Shown: positions 42,843-51,499 of the stretch, one piece after another | How the letters are laid out: the number at the start of each line of letters is the position of its first letter | Numbering within the stretch: position 1 is the first letter of the stretch | Source: Candidatus Didemnitutus sp. | GTDB taxonomy: Bacteria; Verrucomicrobiota; Verrucomicrobiia; Opitutales; Opitutaceae | Assembly (NCBI GenBank): GCA_019634575.1 | Contig: JAHCAY010000001.1 | Location: forward strand, 1-64,000 | Direction of reading: 5' to 3' | DNA length: 64,000 bases | The notes under the pieces: model-generated | What the model was told of the DNA's origin: nothing | The model's input: only the letters and a program-made list of their open reading frames with translations | Databases searched by the model: none | Made by a program: the position numbers and the translations under genes

Positions 42843-44660
42843 TTATTTCTGCGCGAGCGGGTCGACGTTGTTTTTTAGGTCGGTCCAGTCGGTCTTCGGC
42901 GCGCGCGGGTCGAGGCCGTAGATGAATTTCTCGATGTTGGTGTAGCCGTCGCCGTTGGCGTCCTTGAGCGCGTCCGACGCGTCGTGCGGATTGAGGCCGT
43001 GCGCGGTTTCCCACGCGTCGGGCATGCCGTCGCCGTCGCTGTCGACGTAGGGGGTGCCTTGGTAGTCGGGATAGCCGCCGACTTCGCTCGGGTTGGTCAC
43101 GAATCCGGCGGCGACGTAACGGGGGAGCTCGTCGGTGAATTTCTGCTGGTAGCCGTAGAATTTGGCGAGTTTCGGTGTCTCGGGCGAGATGGTGCGCGGC
43201 GGGATTTTGCCGGTGCGGACTTGTTCGAGCACGCGGGCGTCGACGGCGTCGCGCGTGGGCAGGTAGGCGCCGGCGTGAGCGACGACGTAGGCGAAGGCTT
43301 CCTGCGCGGAGGTGAGCGGGAATTGCGCGTGCGCGAACGGTTCGTTGACGCGAATGGCTTTGAGCGCGTCGGCTTCGGTCTCGACGTAGAACTTCAGGGA
43401 GTCGACGTGGGCCTGGGTTTTCGCGGCGAACTCGTCGCGCTTCGCGCCGTCTTTCGGAGCTGCGGCCATCAACTCGCGGAATTTGCGCTCGCGGCTGACG
43501 ACGTCGGGCTGCACGCCGCCGTCCCAGTTGTCTTTCGTCACGCGCGCGTTGCCCTCGACGACGTTGCCGGCGACGTAGGCTTTGCCGAAGTGATTCACGG
43601 CAGTGCGGCTGCGCTCGGACTCGGGTTTGAGGATGCGGTAGGCGACGTCGTCGTCCGGCGTGCCGGGGCCGGGTTTGAAGTAGTTGTTGATGATGTTGTA
43701 GAGGCTGGCGTGGTCGCCGCCGTCGATGGTGCGGTGGCGCCAGTTGAAGAGGACGTTGTTGGCGAAGGTGAAGTCGCCATACATGCCGACGCTCGGGTTG
43801 CGGCCGGTGTTGCAGGCCCAGAGGTTGTGGTGGAACGTGCTGTTGAGTCCACCGATGGTGGAGCCGAAGGCGTGGTGATAGGTGCTGAGCGACTCGGACG
43901 AGATGCTATTCTGGATCGTGATGTTCACCGTGGGGAGCTTGAGCTCCTTGCCGCCGCCGGGCGGCTGATACATGTGGCGATACATCGAGAGGTTCTCGTC
44001 GAGGCTCCACGAGGTGGAGACGTGATCGATCATGATGTTGCCGACCGGATTGCCGCCGAGGGAATCGTCGCGGTCGGCCGGGTCGGTCTCGCCGCGGCGG
44101 AAACGCAGGTGGCGGACGATGACGTCGTGGGTTTCGATTTCGACGGTGTTGCCGGCGATGCAGACGCCGTCGCCCGGCGCGGTGTTGCCGACGAGCGTGA
44201 CGTAGGGGGCGCGGATGCGGAGATGGTCTTTCAGATGAATGATGCCGGCGACGTTGAAGACGATGATGCGCGGGCCGGCGGTCTCGAGCGCCTCGCGCAG
44301 CGTGCCGGGGCCGGAGTCGGCGAGCGAGGTGACGACGATGACTTTGCCGCCGCGGCCGCCGAAGGAATACATGCCGCCGCCCCACGCGCCGGGGAACGCG
44401 GGAATCTTCGCCTGTGGCAGATCGGCGGGCTTGGCGGCGCCGGGCAGGTAGGGTTTCCCTTTTGCCGCCCAGGCTTCGATCTCGGGCAGCTGGCGGGCGA
44501 AAATCTCGTCGGAGCGCCGGTCGGCGGCCTGCTTTTGTTTTTCGGCGGCGGCTTTGAGATCGGCGGGAACTTGCGGGTAGCCTTGGGCGAGAGCGACGGT
44601 CGCGATGAATCCGAGCGCGAGCGCGGCGACGGTGCGGCGCGTAAGATGATGGAGCTTCAT
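42843..44660 (-). CDS. Secreted PL1-family pectate lyase with calcium-repeat tail
   Basis: The 605-residue protein has a signal peptide (residues 1-25) and a helical linker to about residue 85. A PL1-like beta-helix begins FPGAWGGGMYSFGGRGGKV and has LADSGPGTLREALE, FNVAGIIHL, VRHLRFRRGET, IDHVSTSWSLDENLS and STFHHNLWACNTGRNP, the standard sequence of PL1 rungs and calcium sites. A spacer follows. The C-terminal 60 residues hold DSDGDGMPDAWE and DANGDGYTNIEKF, thrombospondin-3/dockerin-like calcium repeats. It cleaves polygalacturonan by beta-elimination. The DUF3826 gene precedes it by 23 bases, so the two form an operon ending at the terminator. Confidence 0.93.
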   Translation of the reverse strand: MKLHHLTRRTVAALALGFIATVALAQGYPQVPADLKAAAEKQKQAADRRSDEIFARQLPEIEAWAAKGKPYLPGAAKPADLPQAKIPAFPGAWGGGMYSFGGRGGKVIVVTSLADSGPGTLREALETAGPRIIVFNVAGIIHLKDHLRIRAPYVTLVGNTAPGDGVCIAGNTVEIETHDVIVRHLRFRRGETDPADRDDSLGGNPVGNIMIDHVSTSWSLDENLSMYRHMYQPPGGGKELKLPTVNITIQNSISSESLSTYHHAFGSTIGGLNSTFHHNLWACNTGRNPSVGMYGDFTFANNVLFNWRHRTIDGGDHASLYNIINNYFKPGPGTPDDDVAYRILKPESERSRTAVNHFGKAYVAGNVVEGNARVTKDNWDGGVQPDVVSRERKFRELMAAAPKDGAKRDEFAAKTQAHVDSLKFYVETEADALKAIRVNEPFAHAQFPLTSAQEAFAYVVAHAGAYLPTRDAVDARVLEQVRTGKIPPRTISPETPKLAKFYGYQQKFTDELPRYVAAGFVTNPSEVGGYPDYQGTPYVDSDGDGMPDAWETAHGLNPHDASDALKDANGDGYTNIEKFIYGLDPRAPKTDWTDLKNNVDPLAQK

Positions 44661-44683
44661 GGGAGCGATGAAAACGGGGCGGA

Positions 44684-45331
44684 TTACTTGGCCGCGGGCG
44701 CGGCGGGGTGGGTGAGATTTTTTTCGGCTTCCTTCATGTTGTAGCCGGCTTTCGCGAGGTAATTGTTGATGCGGCCCTTGTATTTGCCGAACCAAGCGTG
44801 CTTCTCCTCGGAGGTGCTGCCGTCCATGGCGTGCTCGCGCGCTTCGGTGAGCCAGGCGAGGATATGGGCCTTCTGCTCGGCGGTGAGATCGGGCAGCATC
44901 TGTTGGTAGACGCGGAACGTGAGCGGGAGCACGCCGTAGGTCATGCCGTCTTTCACGGCGTCGATCTGCACGGGCGTGAGTTCGGCGGCGAGAGCGGCGA
45001 GGTATTGGGCGTGGAGCGTGGACAGGCGCGCGTCGGTTTGTGCGAGGACTTCGGCGCGGCGCTTTTCGGCGGCGGCCTTGTTGTCGGCGGACTCCTTCGC
45101 GGTTTTGAGGCCGGTGTCGCGCAGCTGGTGAATCCCGCGGAGCTGCTCGTATTGGCGGGCAACGAGGTCGCGCACGCGGACGGCCTGCGCGGAGTCGGCG
45201 AGGTGCAGTGCGGCGACGATTTTTTCGGCGCGTTGCACGAGTTCCGCGGGCGGAGGAGGCGGCGTGTCGCCGGCGCGGGCGAGAGCGAGGATGGCGGCGA
45301 AAGCGAGCGGGCGGAGGACGCGGGCGAACAT
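44684..45331 (-). CDS. Secreted DUF3826 protein
   Basis: The 215-residue protein has a signal peptide (residues 1-20) and then a mostly helical, charged region: ELVQRAEKIVAALHLADS, VRDLVARQYEQLRGIHQLRD, then LTPVQIDAVKDGMTYGVLP and LTAEQKAHILAWLTEAREHAMDG. This is the pattern of DUF3826, a periplasmic protein family of unknown function that often accompanies pectate lyases. It ends with a His/Pro/Ala tail. Its ATG is at 45331, downstream of the TonB receptor terminator, and it is probably co-transcribed with the pectate lyase. A role in binding or handling pectin oligomers is inferred only from neighbourhood. Confidence 0.83.
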   Translation of the reverse strand: MFARVLRPLAFAAILALARAGDTPPPPPAELVQRAEKIVAALHLADSAQAVRVRDLVARQYEQLRGIHQLRDTGLKTAKESADNKAAAEKRRAEVLAQTDARLSTLHAQYLAALAAELTPVQIDAVKDGMTYGVLPLTFRVYQQMLPDLTAEQKAHILAWLTEAREHAMDGSTSEEKHAWFGKYKGRINNYLAKAGYNMKEAEKNLTHPAAPAAK

Positions 45332-45388
45332 GTGCGGAGAAGACGCGAGCGAGCGGTGGAACGCTACGGTATGACGATGGTATTCGAG

Positions 45389-45419
45389 AAAAAAGGCCCG
45401 GTCCGCGAGAGACCGGGCC
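45389..45419 (-). terminator. Intrinsic terminator of the TonB receptor gene
   Basis: GGCCCGGTC (45395-45403) pairs perfectly with GACCGGGCC (45411-45419) around a seven-base loop. On the minus strand the stem is followed by six Ts (45389-45394). It lies about 30 bases past the receptor stop codon. Confidence 0.9.
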
Positions 45420-45449
45420 GATTGCAAACAAACTAACCCCCAAGCAAAA

Positions 45450-48400
45450 TTACCAGGAGCCGCTGACGCCGAAGGTCCAGGTGACGCCGAAGCGGCGCAG
45501 GTCGGAGAGGTTGGCGTAGCCGGCGAGCTGGCCGTTATCGTCGCGCCAGATTTGCTCGCGCTCGCCGTTGAAGATGTCGCGGCCGCTGAGGAACAGGCTG
45601 TAGTGCTTGCTCAAGAGGTAGCTGACATTGAGATCGACGCGAGTCTCGGCGGGCTGGATTTTGCGGATGATGACGGGCGTGCCGTTGACGTTGACAGTGA
45701 TTCGCGTGGAGGCGTCTTCGTTGTCGTTCCGGTAGGCAGCGCGCATTTGGACGGTGAGTTTGTCGCCGGCGTATTGGAGGCCGGCGCCACCGAAGCGGTT
45801 GGCGCGGAGCGTGACGGTCTTCACGGAGGGAGTGAAGACCGTCGTGGTGCCGTTGGGATTGGTGATCGAGACGGGTTGCGCCGCGGCGGGAGCGGGGAAG
45901 TCGGTCATCGAGTAGCTGGCGAAGCCGGAGAAGCGGCGGCCCCAGTGACCGAACACGCCGAGGTCCTGGCGAATTTCGAATTCCCAGCCGGAGGTCTTCT
46001 GCACGGTGTCGGCGTTGGTTGAGGTGACGATGCGCCAGTCCTCGTATTCAGCTGGATCGAGACCCATGGCGGTGATGACGGCGTTGAAAGCGGGCGTGCC
46101 CGAGTAGGTCGTGAGCGTCATCGCCTGGTTGGTGATCGACTTGGTGTAATAGGAGACGGTGAATTTGCCGCCATTATCGTTGTAGTAGGAGGCTTCGAAG
46201 TCCCAGTTCTTGGAGGTTTCGGGCTTGAGGGCGGGATTGGCGATCGAGATCTGGCCTTTCGCACCGTTGTTCGACGTCTGTTCGGTGGGCGTGTATTCGG
46301 TGAAGCTGAACTGGTTGTTGCCGGAGATGACGCCGACGTTGCCGTCCTCGAGATTCTGGAGCTTGAAGGAGCGGGAGAAGGCGGCCTTCAGGTTGATCTT
46401 CTTGGTGAGCTGATAGACGGTGTTGAAGCTGTAGGAGGGATCGCCGGTGATGTGCTGGTCGACTTCCCGGAGCGGGATGAGCTGGAGGCGCTTGGCGTTG
46501 ATGTCGCTGGCGACTGCGCCGTAGGGCGTGGTCGGGAAAGCGATGCCGGCGGCGGTGAGGGCGTTGCGCAGCGTGGTGCCGGCGGCGGTGCTGGCGAAGA
46601 GATCGCTCGAGGCGCTGTTGGTCGTCACGCCGGCCGGATGGGCAGCATCATAGTAGAGCGTGCCGTCGTTGTTCTTCACGAAATTCCACTTGTTGTCGGT
46701 GAAGGGGGCCTTGCCGACGCGGGACTTGGATTCCTGACGCATGCCGCCGACGAAGCTGAGGCGGCCGTCGAAGAAGCGGCCCGAGATCATGCCATACCAG
46801 GCGTCGGTGCTCTCCTTGAGGTCCTTCTGCTGATTGACGTAGCTGGCGTAGTTGTTGACCGCGGTGTTGGTGGATTCGTTTTCGGTGGGAGCGTAGAAAA
46901 TGTTCTGCGCCTGGTTCAGCTGATAGAGCTTGTAGGTCGACGCCCATTGCTGCGGCGCCAGGCCGAAGCCGGGGCTTTGATTGAGGTAGTCGGTGTCGAG
47001 AATGTCGGCGACCGTGAAGCTCGCGCCGGGCTTCAGAATCTGCGCGTAGCCGGTGCCGCGGCCGGACTTTCTGTTGGTTTCCTCGTCGTGGCGATAGCCC
47101 GTCTGGACGGTGAGGCTGTTCGAACCGAGGAAGTGCAGGAAGTCGAGCGGGCGGGAAACGTCGATCTTCCAGAGACCGATGTCGCGCTCATTGTGGGCTT
47201 CGCCGGATTGCGCCTTGGCGCCGGAGGTGCCGGACCAGTTGGCGAGTTGCGTGTAGTCGACCGGCAGATTCGTGGTGCGCGTGTAGGCGAGGACTTGGTT
47301 CGGAATGCCGCGGTCGAGGCCGTAGAGCGCGACGCGACCGGGATTCAGGTTGAGGTCGAGACCGGAGAAGTGGCCGTTCTTTTCGTCCTCGTAGTCGGCC
47401 TTGGACGTGGAGTAGCTGCCGGCCGCGTTGATCTGGAAGCCCCAGAAATTAGCGTCGTATTGCAGCTGGCCGCTGAGGGTGTTGCCCACGCGGTCGCGGG
47501 TGGTGACGGTGCTGGCGATGGTGCTGTTGGCAGTGGTGCCGACGACCTTGGTGGCGTCCCAATCCGCGCCGGTGGCGGCGATGGTGGGGCGGAAGTCGAG
47601 GCGGCGTTGCGCTTCGCGGCCGTCGTAGGAGCTGTATTGGACGTTCGCCTTGACCGTCTGGTTGGGCGTGGGGCGCCAATCGACGCGGAAGTTGCCCGAG
47701 CGTTTCTCGGTGATCATGGGCGTGTCGGTAATCTGGTAGCGCGTGAGGACGGGATTCGCGAGGGACGACGCCTGGCCGGCCGCGTTGACGAAGGCGCCGG
47801 TTTGGTAGTTCGCCGCTTGGTTGTTGTTCCACAGCGGCTGGGCGCGCCAGCTGTCGGTAAACTCCTGATTCCACGCGGCGCTGAAAGAGACGCCGAACGT
47901 TTTGCTGAAAGGGTAGGCGGCGGTGCCGTCGAAGCCGGGCGTCGTCTTGTAGGTGGCCTTGTTCACCGGGCCGGGCGTCTTCTTGAAGACGCTCGTCTGC
48001 ATGTCATTCCAGTTGAAAAAGAGGCGGCCGCTGTAGGTAGGCTTCGCGTATTCGAACGAGTTGCGCGTGATCAGGTTGATCTGACCGCCGACGGAGTTCA
48101 TCGGCATGTCGGGCGTGGCGACCTTGATGAGTTCGACGCGCTCGGCGTTGTTGATCGAGAGCTGGTCGAGGCCGACCTGGCGGGTGAGGCTGCCCGGGAG
48201 AGTGGCGGTGACTGGCAGGCCGTCGATGAGGATGGTAGTGTCTTCGGGACCGAAACCGCGAACGGAGACGCCTTGCGCCGCGCTGTCGGCGAAGCCGCCG
48301 GCGCCGCCGCTCGGGGTGCCGTAGTCGAGCTGGATGCCGGGGAGGAATTTCACGAACTCGCCGACGTTGCCGCTCGGGATGTAGCCGAACTGGTCGGTGG

Positions 48401-48878
48401 AGACGACGTTCTTGATGTTGATCGAATTCTTCTCCTCGGCCGTGGCCACGGCGCGCGCATTGCGGTAGCGCTCGGCGTTGACGGTGTAGGGACTGAGTTC
48501 GACGGCGCCGTTCTTGTTCGTCTGGGGTTGGCCCTCCACGGCGTTCTCGCGGAAAACGAAATCGCGGCGCGTGACGTCGCCGGCGGCGACGTTGACGGTC
48601 GCGACGATGTCGGGCTCGCCGACGTAGCTGGCGCGCACCTGGACTTCGCCGGCGGGCACGCCGGTGAACTCGTAGTCGCCGTAGGAATTGGAGATCGCCT
48701 GTTTGCCGCCGCTGACACGGAGCACGACGTTCTCGAGCGTGCGGCCGTTGGTGGCGTTGGTGACGTTACCGCGGATCGTGCCGGTGGCGGGAGTTTGGGC
48801 CGTGGCGGAGACGGTGATCAGCGTGGTGGCGAAGGCCAGCGCGAGGACGCGGGAGAAGCGGACGCAAAGAGACAACAT
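45450..48878 (-). CDS. TonB-dependent outer membrane receptor
   Basis: The 1142-residue protein has a signal peptide (residues 1-27) and a carboxypeptidase-regulatory-like beta domain (GTIRGNVTNATNGRTLENVV, YGDYEFTGVPAGEVQVR). A TonB-box-like ELSPYTVNAE comes next, then the plug domain (VSTDQFGYIPSGNVGEFVKF, GVSVRGFGPEDTTILIDGLP) and a long beta-barrel ending RFGVTWTFGVSGSW with a terminal aromatic residue. It should import oligosaccharides or a chelate across the outer membrane. No SusD gene is nearby, as is usual outside Bacteroidetes. ATG 48878 is chosen because it starts the signal peptide. Its own terminator separates it from the DUF3826-pectate lyase unit, but pectic oligomers are the likely ligand. 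Confidence 0.93.
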   Translation of the reverse strand: MLSLCVRFSRVLALAFATTLITVSATAQTPATGTIRGNVTNATNGRTLENVVLRVSGGKQAISNSYGDYEFTGVPAGEVQVRASYVGEPDIVATVNVAAGDVTRRDFVFRENAVEGQPQTNKNGAVELSPYTVNAERYRNARAVATAEEKNSINIKNVVSTDQFGYIPSGNVGEFVKFLPGIQLDYGTPSGGAGGFADSAAQGVSVRGFGPEDTTILIDGLPVTATLPGSLTRQVGLDQLSINNAERVELIKVATPDMPMNSVGGQINLITRNSFEYAKPTYSGRLFFNWNDMQTSVFKKTPGPVNKATYKTTPGFDGTAAYPFSKTFGVSFSAAWNQEFTDSWRAQPLWNNNQAANYQTGAFVNAAGQASSLANPVLTRYQITDTPMITEKRSGNFRVDWRPTPNQTVKANVQYSSYDGREAQRRLDFRPTIAATGADWDATKVVGTTANSTIASTVTTRDRVGNTLSGQLQYDANFWGFQINAAGSYSTSKADYEDEKNGHFSGLDLNLNPGRVALYGLDRGIPNQVLAYTRTTNLPVDYTQLANWSGTSGAKAQSGEAHNERDIGLWKIDVSRPLDFLHFLGSNSLTVQTGYRHDEETNRKSGRGTGYAQILKPGASFTVADILDTDYLNQSPGFGLAPQQWASTYKLYQLNQAQNIFYAPTENESTNTAVNNYASYVNQQKDLKESTDAWYGMISGRFFDGRLSFVGGMRQESKSRVGKAPFTDNKWNFVKNNDGTLYYDAAHPAGVTTNSASSDLFASTAAGTTLRNALTAAGIAFPTTPYGAVASDINAKRLQLIPLREVDQHITGDPSYSFNTVYQLTKKINLKAAFSRSFKLQNLEDGNVGVISGNNQFSFTEYTPTEQTSNNGAKGQISIANPALKPETSKNWDFEASYYNDNGGKFTVSYYTKSITNQAMTLTTYSGTPAFNAVITAMGLDPAEYEDWRIVTSTNADTVQKTSGWEFEIRQDLGVFGHWGRRFSGFASYSMTDFPAPAAAQPVSITNPNGTTTVFTPSVKTVTLRANRFGGAGLQYAGDKLTVQMRAAYRNDNEDASTRITVNVNGTPVIIRKIQPAETRVDLNVSYLLSKHYSLFLSGRDIFNGEREQIWRDDNGQLAGYANLSDLRRFGVTWTFGVSGSW

Positions 48879-49108
48879 CGCTCCGGCCCGGGTGGGTGGT
48901 ATACAGCGCATCGGTGTGCAGGGTTTGAGGGGTGGATAACCCGCGAGGAGGTGGCTCGCGGTCGATTGGGTATGGGGGTTATACCATGAGCGGATACCCG
49001 ATTCTCCCGACACTCGGACGAAATTTGCCTAGTTCCTAAGCCCGAGATGAGAATTCCGGAAATACAAATCCGCAAATCGCGGCGCGCGGCCGCGGCAGGG
49101 CGCGCGGT
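48879..49108 (-). promoter_or_regulatory. Upstream region of the TonB receptor gene
   Basis: This 230-base stretch separates the S9-like gene stop from the receptor start. CCGCGAG (48941-48947) and CTCGCGG (48955-48961) form a seven-pair hairpin in the probable leader. On the minus strand a TATAAC element lies just upstream at about 48980-48985 and is a possible -10, with no clear -35. AT-rich sequence at 49020-49080 may include further promoter elements. Confidence 0.35.
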
Positions 49109-51499
49109 TTATTTGGCGGACTCCTTCACTTCGCGAACGTCGCCGGGCTTCACGTTGTAACTGTAGACGTGGAGGTTGAGGAACTCCTCGACCTTGGCGA
49201 ACGAGCCGGCGCGCGCGCGCGGGAGTCCGCGGGCGTAGTCGGTCGGCAAATCCCCGAAAGTGACATCGGTATTTTTTTCGGCGGCGGCGGCGAAGGCGCG
49301 GGCGGCGAGATATTGTCCGCGGCGCAATTCGCCTTCGCGACCCGGGAATGAGAGCACGAGGATCGGCTTCCTAATTTTCTCCGGGTGGCTCCGGAGCGGC
49401 GCGGCGGCGAGGCGCGCCTCGTCGCCGAACGCACTACGGACCAGTTGCGGGTAGGCCGCGCCCTCGGTCCAGTATTGCTCGCGAATCCATCCGGCGAGGT
49501 CGATCGGCGCGTCGAGGGCGACGGCGCAACGGAAGCGCTCCGGATGATCCTGCAGCGCGCGCAAGGCGATGAACCCGCCGTGCCCGCGGCCAAAGAGCGC
49601 GACGCGCTTCGGGTTCACCTGAAAACGTTTTTCCAACTCGTCGATGGTCGTGACGATGTCGTCGACCTGCACGAGATCGTAGCCGGCGCGAAGGGCATCG
49701 CGGTGTTTCACGCCGAGTCCCCACGCGCCGCGGCCGTTGAATTGCACGACGGCGAAACCCATGTCGGTGAGGGCCTGGATCTCCGTGCGGAAATTCGAAC
49801 TGACATGCTGCCACGGGACGTCGGGGCAGACGATGACCATGGGGAAAGGCTTGATGCGCGCGCTGGTCGGCACGGTGATGAGGCCGGTGATCGGCGTGCC
49901 GTCGGTGCGCTCGTAGCGCCACGGAATCGTGGCGAAGGTGTGTTGCGCATCGAGCCACGGCGCCCGGCGCGCGAATTGCGAGAGCTGGCTGCGTTCGCGG
50001 TCGAAGACGTAGAACGCACCCGCGTCGGCGGGGCTTTGCGTCGCGACGATGAAGCGCCGGCCGGCCGCGTCCCAGTCGAGGATGTCGACGGCGTGGCCGG
50101 GGAATTTTTTCTCCAGCGTGGCCTGCACGTCGCGCCACTCGGGCTTGAGCCACGCGGCCGTGCGCATCGCGGCGTCGTAGCGGATGCCGGCGAATTCCAA
50201 GGTGTGCGGATCGAAGACGAGCGTGTCGGGCGGGAACGCGTCGGTCGGCGCGCCGATGAGGTCGAAGTGCGGGCTCTCGAACGCGACGTTGGCCGGCTGG
50301 CCGGTGCTCAGATGGCGACCGTAGACGGCGAAGGTGTCGCGCCCGCGGTTGGAGGCGTAGAAGAGGATGTCGCCGCTCGAGTCGAAGCCGAGCGGCAGTT
50401 CGCGTTCGCCGAAATAGTTCTGCGGGGAGATCGCGAACTCGCCGAAACCGAGGACGGTGGCGAGCGGCCGGCCGGCGCTTTCCGCTTTTGCGCCGAGATA
50501 GTCGTAGCGGAACGGAAACCGCGTGAGCATCGAGTTCGGGATCGTGAGCCGCATGAAACCCTGTTGATCGAGCAGGAAGTCCTGATCGGCGCGGACGCGA
50601 TCGCTGTTCACGCCGGTCAGCTTGCCGGTCGTGGTGTCGACGGAGAAAAGCTGGAGCGAACGCGATTCGCCGACGCCCGTGGCGAGCAGATGCACGGCGG
50701 CCGGGTGCAGCGGATCGCGGCGCAACGTGCGCAGCGAGCGCGGCTCCTTGCCCGGACGTTCGGTGAGTGTCGAGGCGGCGGCCTCCGGGGTCGAGGCGAG
50801 CTCGGGGTTGGCCGCGACGTTGAGGTCGTTGCCGAATTTGCCGCCGGAGGTGTCGGTGGCGGCGGGACGGTCGGGCGTGTTCACGCGCTGCTCGAACGAG
50901 GTGTCGTTGCGCTGCACGGTGAATCGGTCGACAAGCGTCGATTGGGGGATCTCGAGCTGGCTCTCGGCTAAATCGCGCGGGCCGACGAGCTGGCCGGCGT
51001 TGCGGCCGTCGAAGTCGATTCCGAAAAGGGTGCCCGATGCGCTGATCCAGCGGGGCGGAAATCCGATCGCGGTGTCGGTGACGCGGTTGGTCTGGATGAC
51101 CAGGCGCGTCGGCGTGGCCCACGACATCCAGAGGATGCGCGCAGGAGTGGGCTCGAACTGATGCGCGATTTGCGCCGGAGTCGACGTCGCGTCGTCGGCG
51201 ACGAGGATCTTGGCGCGCGCGGCGTCGGGTTGATTCAAGTCGGCGGTGACGACGTAGAGCTTGCTTTCTTCGCGAATGGAAAAGGCGAGGTAGCGTCCGT
51301 CAGGGGAAATCGCGGCGTGTTCGGTGCGGAGCGGCTCGAAGTAGTCGTTGAAGCGGGCGGCGTCGGGCACGACCGGCGGCGGCAGCGCGGTCTCGGGCAC
51401 GCGCGAGGAGTTCGTGATGCCGGTGGGGGCGAATTCCTGCGCGCGGACGAGTGCGAGCGTGGCGCAGAGCCAAAGCAGGGCGGCGAGCCGGAGTTTCAT
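49109..51499 (-). CDS. Exported S9-fold prolyl oligopeptidase homologue, apparently inactive
   Basis: The 796-residue protein has a signal peptide (residues 1-20), an N-terminal beta-propeller (AAISPDGRYLAFSIREE and later blades) and a C-terminal alpha/beta hydrolase domain of peptidase family S9 from about residue 540 (YERTDGTPITGLITVP). Family members carry Gly-x-Ser-x-Gly-Gly at the nucleophile elbow. Here it reads FGRGHGGF, with Gly639 in place of Ser. The strand that normally brings the Asp reads LVLSFPGREGE, and the loop with the His reads LPTDYARGLP. All three catalytic positions look lost, so a binding or regulatory role is likely. The stop of the paired hydrolase upstream overlaps its ATG, so the two form an operon. 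Confidence 0.85.
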   Translation of the reverse strand: MKLRLAALLWLCATLALVRAQEFAPTGITNSSRVPETALPPPVVPDAARFNDYFEPLRTEHAAISPDGRYLAFSIREESKLYVVTADLNQPDAARAKILVADDATSTPAQIAHQFEPTPARILWMSWATPTRLVIQTNRVTDTAIGFPPRWISASGTLFGIDFDGRNAGQLVGPRDLAESQLEIPQSTLVDRFTVQRNDTSFEQRVNTPDRPAATDTSGGKFGNDLNVAANPELASTPEAAASTLTERPGKEPRSLRTLRRDPLHPAAVHLLATGVGESRSLQLFSVDTTTGKLTGVNSDRVRADQDFLLDQQGFMRLTIPNSMLTRFPFRYDYLGAKAESAGRPLATVLGFGEFAISPQNYFGERELPLGFDSSGDILFYASNRGRDTFAVYGRHLSTGQPANVAFESPHFDLIGAPTDAFPPDTLVFDPHTLEFAGIRYDAAMRTAAWLKPEWRDVQATLEKKFPGHAVDILDWDAAGRRFIVATQSPADAGAFYVFDRERSQLSQFARRAPWLDAQHTFATIPWRYERTDGTPITGLITVPTSARIKPFPMVIVCPDVPWQHVSSNFRTEIQALTDMGFAVVQFNGRGAWGLGVKHRDALRAGYDLVQVDDIVTTIDELEKRFQVNPKRVALFGRGHGGFIALRALQDHPERFRCAVALDAPIDLAGWIREQYWTEGAAYPQLVRSAFGDEARLAAAPLRSHPEKIRKPILVLSFPGREGELRRGQYLAARAFAAAAEKNTDVTFGDLPTDYARGLPRARAGSFAKVEEFLNLHVYSYNVKPGDVREVKESAK

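Noticed and set aside
46452..48989. 845-codon open frame on the plus strand
   Set aside because: It is antisense to the TonB receptor, whose domains are continuous and recognisable. High GC leaves long open antisense frames, and this one is Gly/Arg/Val-rich with no domain.
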